Shown: positions 1-6,455 of the stretch, piece by piece
Position numbering within the stretch: position 1 is the stretch's first letter
Layout: every line of letters starts with the position of its first letter
Position numbers and translations under genes: made by a program
Assembly: GCA_021812735.1 (NCBI GenBank)
Contig: JAKAMV010000147.1
Coordinates: 1-14,543 of the forward strand
Length of the DNA stretch: 14,543 nt
Source of the DNA: Chloroflexota bacterium
GTDB lineage: Bacteria > Chloroflexota > Limnocylindria > Limnocylindrales > CSP1-4
Reading direction: 5' to 3'
Notes under the pieces: generated by a model
What the model was told of the DNA's origin: nothing
The model's input: the letters and a program-made list of their open reading frames with translations, nothing else
Databases searched by the model: none

Positions 1-302
1 GATCTGCCCGCGACGGCACCGAGCGGACCGTGCCGATGGAGGGACTGTTCATCGCCATCGGCCACCGGCCCAACACCGAGGTGTTCCGCGACTGGCTCGA
101 GACCGACGAGAAGGGCTACCTGATGCCCCACGAGCACACGGCCAGCCGCATCGCGGGCGTGTTCATCGCGGGCGACGTGGCGGACCACCGCTACCGCCAG
201 GCGATCACGGCGGCCGGCGACGGCGCCCGCGCCGCGATCGACGCGGAGCGCTGGCTCGAGAGCGAGGGCCTCGCGGAGCACGCCACGCAGACCGCCTGGT
301 AG
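1..302 (+). CDS. trxB: Thioredoxin reductase, C-terminal part (5' end outside window)
   Basis: This is the 3' end of a flavoprotein gene that begins before the window; the reading frame is open from base 3 and stops with TAG at 300-302. About 99 residues are visible. They contain GLFIAIGHRPNT, where the NADPH domain rejoins the FAD domain, and then GVFIAGDVADHRYRQAITAA followed by GDGARAAIDAERWL. This is the classic C-terminal FAD-binding block of low-molecular-weight thioredoxin reductases. The family transfers electrons from NADPH through FAD and a CxxC disulfide to thioredoxin in the cytoplasm. The CxxC and NADPH motifs lie upstream and cannot be checked, so a related ferredoxin/thioredoxin-reductase-like flavoprotein remains possible. 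Only 37 bases separate it from the downstream ABC transporter gene, so the two may be co-transcribed. Confidence 0.9.
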   Translation, partial: SARDGTERTVPMEGLFIAIGHRPNTEVFRDWLETDEKGYLMPHEHTASRIAGVFIAGDVADHRYRQAITAAGDGARAAIDAERWLESEGLAEHATQTAW

Positions 303-339
303 CGGGGTCCAGCGTCCCGATGACCCCGCAGCGCGCCCG

Positions 340-2364
340 GTGACCCTCCGCGGCGGCGGGGCGCGCGCACTGGCGCGCGGCGCCGCCGGGCCCGGCCGCC
401 TCACGCCCCCGCACAGCGACTTCGTGCCCGTCCCGCCCGGGCGGCGCTGGCCGACCGCGCGGCGCATCTTCGGGTTCTTCGGGCCGTACCGGCTCCAGGT
501 GACCGTGGTGCTCGCGGCGATCATCGCCACCAGCCTCATCGGCCTCGTCAACCCGTACCTGCTCAAGCTGCTGATCGACGACGTGATCGTCGGCCGCCAG
601 TACGGCCGGCTCAACCTGTACGTGGGCCTCATGATCGTGCTGCCGGTCATCTCCGGGCTGATCGGGGTGGGCCAGAACTACCTCAACAACCTGATCGGCC
701 AGAGCGTCATGCAGGACCTGCGCAACGCGCTCTACACCCACCTGCAGTCGATGCCGCTGCGGTTCTTCACCGCCACGCGCACGGGCGAGATCCAGAGCCG
801 GCTCGCCAACGACGTGGGCGGGATCCAGTCGGTGGTGACCGACACCGCAGCGTCGATCACGTCCAACGTGGCCGTCACCGTCTCCACGATCGTCGCCATG
901 GTGCTCATCGACTGGCGGCTGACCGTCCTGTCGCTGGGCATGCTGCCGTTCTTCCTGGTGCTGACCAACCGGGTCGGCAAGGTCCGCCGGACGGTGAGCA
1001 CCGAGACGCAGCAGCGGCTGGCCGAGATGACCGCGGTCACCGAGGAGACCCTGTCGGTCTCGGGCATCCTGCTGGGCAAGACGTTCGCGGCCCAGGACCG
1101 CTCGATCGCACGGTTCCGCGGGCTCAACGCCGGCCTCGCCCGGCTCCAGGTCCGCCAGGCGATGGTCGGCCGGTGGTTCTTCATGATCGTCGGGACGATC
1201 TTCTCGATCACGCCTGCCTTCGTGTACTGGCTGGCGGGCACGCTGGCGGCCAACGGGGACCCGCACGCCCCGACGGCGGGCGACATCGTGGCGTTCACCA
1301 CGCTCCAGAGCCGGCTGTTCTTCCCGATGGGCCAGCTGCTCAACATCCAGGTCGAGATCGCCGGGTCGCTCGCCCTGTTCGACCGGATCTTCGAGTACCT
1401 CGACCTGGACCCCGAGATCACCGACGCGCCCGGCGCCGTGGAGCTGGCGCCCGAGGCGATCCGGGGCGCCGTGGCGTTCGAGGGGGTCGCGTTCCACTAC
1501 CCCGCCGAGCCCGCAGCCCGGCGGCGGGCGGCGGGCGAAGCCGACGACGCCGAGCCCGCGGCGGGCGCCGAGCCTGCGGAGGCCGATGCCGAGGCGGACC
1601 TCGGCGAGGCCGGCGACGTCACGCCGCCCGAGCCGTCCGCCTCGCCGTTCGGCCTCGAGGGCGTCTCGTTCGCGGCGAACCCGGGCGAGCTGGTGGCCCT
1701 GGTCGGGCCGTCGGGCGCGGGCAAGACCACGACCACATACCTGATCCCGCGGCTGTACGACGTCGATGCCGGCCGGGTCGCCATCGACGGGCACGACGTT
1801 CGGCGGGTGAAGCTGGCGTCGCTCGGCCGGATCATCGGCTTCGTCACGCAGGAGACCTACCTGTTCCACTCGTCGATCCGGGAGAACCTGCTCTACGCGA
1901 AGCCGGATGCGACCGACGCGGAGCTTGAGGCGGCGTCCCGGGCGGCGGCGATCCATGACCGGATCCGCGAGCTGCCCGACGGCTACGACACCGTGGTCGG
2001 CGAGCGGGGCTACAGACTGTCCGGCGGCGAGAAGCAGCGCGTCGCCATCGCCCGCGTGCTGCTCAAGAACCCGCGCATCCTGATCCTCGACGAGGCGACG
2101 TCGTCGCTGGACACCGTGTCCGAACGGCTCATCCAGGCGGCACTGGCCCGGCTCACCGAGGGGCGGACCACCATCGCCATCGCCCACCGGCTGTCAACGA
2201 TCCTGCGCGCGGACCGGATCCTCGTGTTCGACCGGGGGCGCATCGTGGAGCGGGGCACCCACCGCGAGCTGCTGGCGGCCGGCGGCCTCTACGCGCGGCT
2301 GTACCACGAGCAGTTCGAGGCGGAGGCCGCGGCCCTCGCCGAGCTGGCGGGGCCGGCCGCGTAG
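340..2364 (+). CDS. ABC exporter half-transporter (fused membrane and ATPase domains)
   Basis: The 674-residue protein has an N-terminal type IV exporter membrane domain (about residues 48-335, six helices expected) fused to an ABC ATPase domain. It is expected to work as a homo- or heterodimeric ATP-driven exporter in the cytoplasmic membrane; the substrate cannot be told. All ATPase motifs are present: A-loop Tyr387, Walker A GPSGAGKTT (456-464), Q-loop Gln504, signature LSGGEKQR (560-567), Walker B with Asp584 and catalytic Glu585, and switch His616. Between the A-loop tyrosine and the strand leading into Walker A, residues about 389-437 form an Ala/Glu/Asp/Pro-rich low-complexity insertion that is unusual for this family. 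The GTG start at 340 is the only plausible one ahead of the first helix. It has no clear Shine-Dalgarno and overlaps the stop of a 7-codon ORF (GTGA). Multidrug or lipid export would be a guess. Confidence 0.93.
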   Translation: MTLRGGGARALARGAAGPGRLTPPHSDFVPVPPGRRWPTARRIFGFFGPYRLQVTVVLAAIIATSLIGLVNPYLLKLLIDDVIVGRQYGRLNLYVGLMIVLPVISGLIGVGQNYLNNLIGQSVMQDLRNALYTHLQSMPLRFFTATRTGEIQSRLANDVGGIQSVVTDTAASITSNVAVTVSTIVAMVLIDWRLTVLSLGMLPFFLVLTNRVGKVRRTVSTETQQRLAEMTAVTEETLSVSGILLGKTFAAQDRSIARFRGLNAGLARLQVRQAMVGRWFFMIVGTIFSITPAFVYWLAGTLAANGDPHAPTAGDIVAFTTLQSRLFFPMGQLLNIQVEIAGSLALFDRIFEYLDLDPEITDAPGAVELAPEAIRGAVAFEGVAFHYPAEPAARRRAAGEADDAEPAAGAEPAEADAEADLGEAGDVTPPEPSASPFGLEGVSFAANPGELVALVGPSGAGKTTTTYLIPRLYDVDAGRVAIDGHDVRRVKLASLGRIIGFVTQETYLFHSSIRENLLYAKPDATDAELEAASRAAAIHDRIRELPDGYDTVVGERGYRLSGGEKQRVAIARVLLKNPRILILDEATSSLDTVSERLIQAALARLTEGRTTIAIAHRLSTILRADRILVFDRGRIVERGTHRELLAAGGLYARLYHEQFEAEAAALAELAGPAA

Positions 2365-2409
2365 GCCGCATCGGCGGCAGGGGCGAGGGCGGCATCGGGG
2401 GCGGGGGCG

Positions 2410-2433
2410 GTGCCACACCGAGCAGTGCGGCAC
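2410..2433 (+). terminator. Hairpin after the ABC exporter gene, possible weak terminator
   Basis: GTGCCACAC (2410-2418) can pair with GTGCGGCAC (2425-2433) across a 6-base loop, with eight of nine pairs and one A-C mismatch. It lies 45 bases after the exporter stop codon and before the argC promoter. A terminator at this place would separate the two transcription units. No T-run follows, so intrinsic termination is doubtful; Rho-dependent release or simple chance are alternatives. Confidence 0.3.
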
Positions 2434-2478
2434 AATCGCGCAACGGCCTCCCGCAGCTGGCGCCCCCCGCGCCGGGGA

Positions 2479-2514
2479 GTTGCATGAGTATGCAGAGTCA
2501 TGTATAGTCATTCG
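2479..2514 (+). promoter_or_regulatory. Tandem ARG boxes (ArgR operator) of the arg cluster
   Basis: TGCATGAGTATGCA (2481-2494) is a perfect inverted repeat, TGCAT-N4-ATGCA, matching the ArgR half-site pattern known from Streptomyces and, as TGAAT-N4-ATTCA, from E. coli. A second, weaker copy TGTAT-AGTC-ATTCG lies at 2501-2514. The copies are 20 bases apart start to start, about two helical turns on the same DNA face. This fits paired ARG boxes contacted by one ArgR hexamer. The island is strikingly AT-rich for this genome, and argR itself lies in the downstream cluster. Arginine-bound ArgR would be expected to occlude the overlapping promoter. Confidence 0.82.
2480..2508 (+). promoter_or_regulatory. 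Predicted arg promoter overlapping the ARG boxes
   Basis: A -35-like TTGCAT (2480-2485) and a -10 TATAGT (2503-2508, five of six matches to TATAAT) are separated by 17 bases. Transcription would start about 2514-2516, which coincides with the GTG at 2515. The -35 sits in the first ARG box and the -10 in the second, so ArgR binding would block RNA polymerase directly. The call is by eye; 5'-end mapping would settle it. Confidence 0.6.
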
Positions 2515-2583
2515 GTGACCACCCTCCGCCCGATCTTCGACCCCACCAGCCGGCCGTCCGCGAGCGGCCGAGCGCGCCGGTGA
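2515..2583 (+). CDS. Candidate 22-codon arginine-rich leader ORF upstream of argC
   Basis: A short ORF starts with GTG at 2515, six bases after the predicted -10 box, so its mRNA may be leaderless. It encodes MTTLRPIFDPTSRPSASGRA followed by two arginines. Arginine codons are at positions 5, 13, 19, 21 and 22, three of them in the last four codons. Its TGA (2581-2583) overlaps the argC GTG (2580-2582) as GTGA, the usual form of translational coupling, and argC has no clear Shine-Dalgarno of its own. Two hairpins are possible: CGGCCG 2551-2556 with 2565-2570, and CGCGC 2573-2577 with GCGCG 2584-2588. The second holds the ORF stop and argC start in its loop. I infer a possible arginine-responsive leader peptide. 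Chance is a real alternative, because random translations of such GC-rich DNA are rich in arginine. Confidence 0.45.
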   Translation: MTTLRPIFDPTSRPSASGRARR

Positions 2584-3728
2584 GCGCGGACTCGACGGGC
2601 TCGGCGATCGCGGCGGAGCGTGCGTCAAGCCCCGATTCCACTCCTGCCCGACGGGGCGCCCGTGCCCTGGCCGGAGGCGGCCCGGTCCGGGTCGCGATCG
2701 TCGGCGCCACGGGCTACGTCGGCGCTGAGCTGATCCGGCTGCTGGCGCTCCACCCGCACGTCGAGATCGCCGGCCTCGTGGGCCGCGAGCGGAAGGGCGA
2801 CCCGATCGCGCACATCCACCCGCACCTCGCCACGCGCAGCCTGCACGTGTACGACCGCGTGCCCGAGGACGCCGAGGCGGTCTTCCTGGCGCTGCCCCAC
2901 GGCACGGTCGCCAACCGCGTGGACGAGTTCCTGGCGCGCGTCCAGGCCGTCATCGACCTGGGGCCCGACTTCCGGCTCCACGACCCGGCTGAGTACCCGC
3001 GCTGGTACCACTTCGACCACCCGCGGCCGGAGCTGCTCGCCACCGCCGTATACGGCCTGCCCGAGCTGCACCGCGCGGAGCTGGCGGCCGCCGGCGCGAG
3101 GCCGGGCGCGATCGTCGGGTCGCCGGGCTGCTACGCCACCACCACCATCCTCGCGCTGGCCCCGCTCGCGAGGGCCGGGCTCATCGCCGACGCGGTGGTC
3201 GACGCGAAGAGCGGCGTGTCGGGCGCTGGACGCGACCCCAAGGCCGACCTCCACTTCGGCGAGGTCAACGAGAGTGTCAAGGCGTACGGCATCTTCACCC
3301 ACCGCCACATCGGCGAGATCGAGCAGGAGCTGGTCGGGCAGTCCCCCGCCCCGGGCGCCAACCCGGGCGCCACGGGGATCGACTTCCTGCCCCACCTCAT
3401 CCCGATGACGCGCGGCATCCTGTCGGCCTGCCACGTCCGGACGACCCGGCCGGTCACCCAGGACGAGCTGGACGACCTGTACGCGCAGGCCTACGGCGAG
3501 GAGGCGTTCGTGAGCGTGGTGCCGAACCCGCCCGCTACCAAGCATGTGCTGGGCTCGAACGAGTTCCGCGTCTGGGCGAGGCTCGATGAGCGAACGGGCC
3601 GCGTGCTCGCGATCGGCGTTCTCGACAACCTCGTCAAGGGCGCGGCCGGGCAGGCCATCCAAGCGTTCAACGTGCTCCACGGCCTGCCCGAGGCGGCGGG
3701 CCTCCTCCAGCTCCCCCTGGCGCCCTAG
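2580..3728 (+). CDS. argC: N-acetyl-gamma-glutamyl-phosphate reductase
   Basis: ArgC reduces N-acetylglutamyl 5-phosphate to the semialdehyde with NADPH, the third step of ornithine synthesis, in the cytoplasm. The 382-residue protein has the nucleotide-binding VAIVGATGYVGAELIRLL at about residue 38, the catalytic cysteine in GSPGCYATT (Cys184), and HRHIGEIEQ (His241-His243) supplying the active-site histidine. The conserved C-terminal tract runs from NEFRVWARL through GVLDNLVKGAAGQAIQAFN. About 35 poorly conserved Ser/Ala/Arg-rich residues precede the Rossmann motif. GTG at 2580 is nevertheless the only ordinary start in frame before the core, and it overlaps the stop of a short upstream ORF (GTGA). 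It is the first enzyme gene of the cluster, under the ARG-box promoter. Thirty bases separate it from argJ. Confidence 0.96.
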   Translation: MSADSTGSAIAAERASSPDSTPARRGARALAGGGPVRVAIVGATGYVGAELIRLLALHPHVEIAGLVGRERKGDPIAHIHPHLATRSLHVYDRVPEDAEAVFLALPHGTVANRVDEFLARVQAVIDLGPDFRLHDPAEYPRWYHFDHPRPELLATAVYGLPELHRAELAAAGARPGAIVGSPGCYATTTILALAPLARAGLIADAVVDAKSGVSGAGRDPKADLHFGEVNESVKAYGIFTHRHIGEIEQELVGQSPAPGANPGATGIDFLPHLIPMTRGILSACHVRTTRPVTQDELDDLYAQAYGEEAFVSVVPNPPATKHVLGSNEFRVWARLDERTGRVLAIGVLDNLVKGAAGQAIQAFNVLHGLPEAAGLLQLPLAP

Positions 3729-3758
3729 GCGCCGTCCAACCCCCGCCGAGGCCCGTCG

Positions 3759-5132
3759 ATGACGCCAACCCCCGACCCGTTCCCCGCCCCGCTGCCCGAC
3801 ACGCTGCCGCCCGTCGAGCGCGCCGCACGCATGCCCAGGGGCTTCGCCGCGGTCGGGACCTCGGCGCGGATCAAGGCGTCGGGCCGGCCGGACTTCGCGC
3901 TCGTGGTGTCCGCGGGCGGCCCCGTCCCGGCTGCGGCCGTGTTCACCCCGAACCGCTTCGCGGCCGCGCCCGTGCGGCTGTCGCGGGCCAACCTCCAGGC
4001 CACCGGCGCCACCCCAGCGGCCTGCGGGTATGCATCGGCGGTCATCGCCACATCGGGCTCGGCCAACGCCGCGACCGGTGAGGCGGGCGATGCCGACCAG
4101 GCGGCGATCGGGGTGGCGGTCGCCAACGCCATCGGCGCCGAGCCCGTCCACGTCCTCCATCTCTCGACCGGCGTCATCGGCACCCGCCTGCCGGTGGACA
4201 AGGTGCAGTCGGCCGTCAAGCGAGTGACCGACCAGGGCCTGGAGTACTCGGACCTCGCCCTGGGCCAGGCGGCCGTCGCGCTCCGCACCACCGACTCCAC
4301 CACCAAGATGGCCAGCGTCGCCGTGCAGCTCCCCGGCGCGGGGGGCGGCACCGTGAGGGCGACCGTGACCGGGATCGCCAAGGGTGTCGGGATGATCCAT
4401 CCGCGGATGGCGACGATGCTCTCGATCGTGCTCACCGACGCCACCGCGTCGCCCGCCACGCTCCGGACGCTGCTGCGAAGGGCTGCCGCCGTGACGTGGG
4501 ACCAGCTGTCCGTGGACGGCGACACCAGCACCAACGACACCGTGCTCGCGCTCGCGTCCGGCGCGGCCGGCGCCGTGTCGGCCGACGACGACGCGGCCCG
4601 CGCCGCGCTCGGCACCGCTCTCGAGGCGGTCGCCCGCGACCTCGCCCGCCAGCAGGCGCGGGACGGTGAGGGCGCGACCGCGCTCATCACCTGCCAGGTG
4701 ACCGGCGCCGCCGACGATGCCGACGCGCGGGCGGTCGCCCGGGCCGTCATCAGCTCGTCCCTGGTCAAGGCCGCGGTGCACGGGAAGGACGCCAACTGGG
4801 GCCGGATCGCGGGGGCGGCGGGCAACGCCCTGGTGGCGGAGGCGGCCGTGCTCGAGGCGGCCGGGCTGGCCCCCGAGGAGGCGGCCGCCCGCGCCTCGCG
4901 ACCGGCGGCGGTGGACCCCGCCCGGATGCGGATCGCGATCGCCGGGCACCTCGCGTACGACGGCGCGGTCGGCGGACCGGTGGGCATCGACAAGGCCGCG
5001 GCGCGGGTCGCGATGGGCGCGGAGGAGGTCCTGATCCGGGTGGACCTGGGGCTCGGCGGCGGGACGGGCGAAGCCTTCGGGTGCCCGCTCACGGAGGCCT
5101 ACGTCAGGGAGAACGCGGAGTACACCACGTGA
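3759..5132 (+). CDS. argJ: Glutamate N-acetyltransferase / ornithine acetyltransferase
   Basis: ArgJ moves the acetyl group from N-acetylornithine to glutamate, recycling it in the cyclic ornithine pathway; bifunctional members also use acetyl-CoA. The 457-residue precursor shows the self-cleavage site GMIHPRMATML, with the scissile bond before the nucleophile Thr219, which should give alpha and beta chains. STGVIG supplies the oxyanion-hole region, DANWGRI is conserved in the beta chain, and the C terminus is the typical ENAEYTT. The ATG at 3759 has a GAGG (3748-3751) seven bases upstream. A second ATG at 3831 matches where most family members begin, so the first 24 Pro-rich residues may be an extension. 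No argA or argE is visible, so whether this ArgJ is mono- or bifunctional cannot be decided here. Confidence 0.96.
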   Translation: MTPTPDPFPAPLPDTLPPVERAARMPRGFAAVGTSARIKASGRPDFALVVSAGGPVPAAAVFTPNRFAAAPVRLSRANLQATGATPAACGYASAVIATSGSANAATGEAGDADQAAIGVAVANAIGAEPVHVLHLSTGVIGTRLPVDKVQSAVKRVTDQGLEYSDLALGQAAVALRTTDSTTKMASVAVQLPGAGGGTVRATVTGIAKGVGMIHPRMATMLSIVLTDATASPATLRTLLRRAAAVTWDQLSVDGDTSTNDTVLALASGAAGAVSADDDAARAALGTALEAVARDLARQQARDGEGATALITCQVTGAADDADARAVARAVISSSLVKAAVHGKDANWGRIAGAAGNALVAEAAVLEAAGLAPEEAAARASRPAAVDPARMRIAIAGHLAYDGAVGGPVGIDKAAARVAMGAEEVLIRVDLGLGGGTGEAFGCPLTEAYVRENAEYTT

Positions 5133-5163
5133 GCGTCGGCGGAGCCGCGGCGGAGGGCGTCGC

Positions 5164-5946
5164 GTGAGCGAGGTGGTGGTCGTCAAGCTGGGCGGCACCA
5201 CGCTCGCCGAGCAGAGGCAGGTCCTCGCGGAGGTCGCCCAGGTGGCCCGCCGGCGACCCGTGGTGCTGGTGCACGGCGGCGGCAAGCGGATGACCGAGTG
5301 GCTCGAGCGGCTGGGCGTCGAGACGCGCTTCGAGGGCGGGCTCCGCGTCACCGATCCGGCCGCGCTCGAGGTGGCCGCAGCAGTGCTGCGCGGCGTCGTC
5401 AACAGCGAGCTCGTGGCGGCCCTCCACGACGCGGGCTGTGACGCGGTCGGACTGTCCGGCGTGGACGGCGGCCTCCTGATCGGCGAGCGGCTGCCGGGCG
5501 TTGGGCTCGTGGCTACGGTGACCGGCGTCCGTCGCGACCTCATCGACTCGCTGCTCGTGGCGAGGCAGGTGCCCGTGGTGGCGCCCCTTGCGCGCGACGA
5601 GGAGGGCGTGGTGTGCAACGTGAACGCCGACGATGCGGCCGCCGGCCTCGCGGCAGGCCTCGGCGCGCGGCAGCTCGTGCTGCTGACCGATGTCGACGGC
5701 GTCCGCGACGCCGCGGGCCGCAAGCTCGACTCGATCACGCCGGCGCAGGCCGAGGCGCTGATCGCCGACGGCACCATCCGGGGCGGCATGGTGCCCAAGG
5801 TGAGGGCCGCGCTGTCGGCACTCGCGTGGGAGGGCGCCGAGGCGATCATCGCCGACAGCTCCGCCGCGCACGCGCTGTCCCGCGCCCTCGACGACCCGGC
5901 CTTCGGGACGCGCGTCTCGGTGCACGCCGCGGCGGGCGCCGCGTGA
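5164..5946 (+). CDS. argB: Acetylglutamate kinase
   Basis: ArgB phosphorylates N-acetylglutamate with ATP, making the substrate of ArgC, and is often the feedback-controlled step. The 260-residue amino-acid-kinase fold shows VVVVKLGG at the N terminus, HGGGK (37-41) in the glycine-rich substrate loop, and GLRVTD followed by the NSELVAAL helix. CNVNADDAAAGLA, LLTDVDGV and GGMVPKVRAAL are the conserved C-lobe motifs. The loop reads HGGGK rather than the common HGGGP, a variant I associate with Chloroflexi-type ArgB. The GTG at 5164 is preceded by a strong GGAGGG (5152-5157) with six bases of spacing. The gene's TGA overlaps the argR start as GTGA. No N-terminal helix typical of the hexameric arginine-inhibited form is seen, so feedback control may be weak; that last point is inference. 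Confidence 0.95.
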   Translation: MSEVVVVKLGGTTLAEQRQVLAEVAQVARRRPVVLVHGGGKRMTEWLERLGVETRFEGGLRVTDPAALEVAAAVLRGVVNSELVAALHDAGCDAVGLSGVDGGLLIGERLPGVGLVATVTGVRRDLIDSLLVARQVPVVAPLARDEEGVVCNVNADDAAAGLAAGLGARQLVLLTDVDGVRDAAGRKLDSITPAQAEALIADGTIRGGMVPKVRAALSALAWEGAEAIIADSSAAHALSRALDDPAFGTRVSVHAAAGAA

Positions 5947-6455
5947 CCGCCGTGCTCGCCAAGCGCGACCGCCACGCCGCGATCCGCCGACTCGTCTCGG
6001 ACCGCCCGATCGGGAGCCAGGGCGAGCTGGTCACGGAGCTCGGCGCGCTCGGCTTCGAGGTGACCCAGGCGACGGTCTCGCGCGACATCGCGGAGCTCGG
6101 GCTGGCCAAGGTGATGCGCGGCGAGCACGCGGTGTACGTGCTGCCCGAGTCGCTCGCCGGCGTCCACCGCCCCCCGAATGACGAGCGGCTCCGGCGGATC
6201 CTGACCGATATCCCCGTGACAGTGGGGCGCAGCGGCCTGATCCTCGTGCTGACGGGCCAGCCGGGCACCGCCAACGTCATCGCCCAGGCCATCGAGGAGT
6301 CCACCCTCGAGGGCTTCGTCGGCACGGTCGCCGGCGACAACACGCTGATCGTCCTGTTCCCCGACGAGCCGACCCTGCTCCGCTGGCTCGATCGGTTCGC
6401 TGCGATCCAGGCCCCGGCCGAGGCCGGGGCCGCCACGGAGGCCATGGCTCGATGA
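5943..6455 (+). CDS. argR: Arginine repressor
   Basis: This is a 170-residue ArgR/AhrC transcription factor. The N-terminal winged helix (about residues 8-75) contains TQATVSRDIAELGL, with the DNA-contacting Ser46-Arg47. The C-terminal oligomerization and arginine-binding domain (about 85-155) carries GTVAGDNTLIVLF. The family forms hexamers that bind ARG boxes when arginine is high, and two such boxes lie upstream of argC. The usual GDDT, whose two aspartates hold the arginine guanidinium in E. coli ArgR, is here GDNT (Asp132-Asn133), which might alter effector binding. The GTG at 5943 overlaps the argB stop (GTGA). The reading frame stays open further upstream into argB, but that part is a shadow and the repressor homology begins here. 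The gene's TGA overlaps argG (ATGA). Autoregulation within the cluster is expected. Confidence 0.94.
   Translation: MTAVLAKRDRHAAIRRLVSDRPIGSQGELVTELGALGFEVTQATVSRDIAELGLAKVMRGEHAVYVLPESLAGVHRPPNDERLRRILTDIPVTVGRSGLILVLTGQPGTANVIAQAIEESTLEGFVGTVAGDNTLIVLFPDEPTLLRWLDRFAAIQAPAEAGAATEAMAR

Noticed and set aside
205..2187. Long minus-strand open frame antisense to the ABC exporter
   Set aside because: Low-complexity His/Arg/Asp-rich translation; the plus strand encodes an unmistakable exporter.
3544..3762. 72-codon frame ending over the argJ start
   Set aside because: It lies inside argC in another frame and shows that frames ending at GTGA/ATGA arise by chance here; argJ has its own GAGG.
5613..5942. 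Upstream extension of the argR reading frame into argB
   Set aside because: It is Arg-rich shadow sequence; ArgR homology begins at GTG 5943, which overlaps the argB stop in the common GTGA form.
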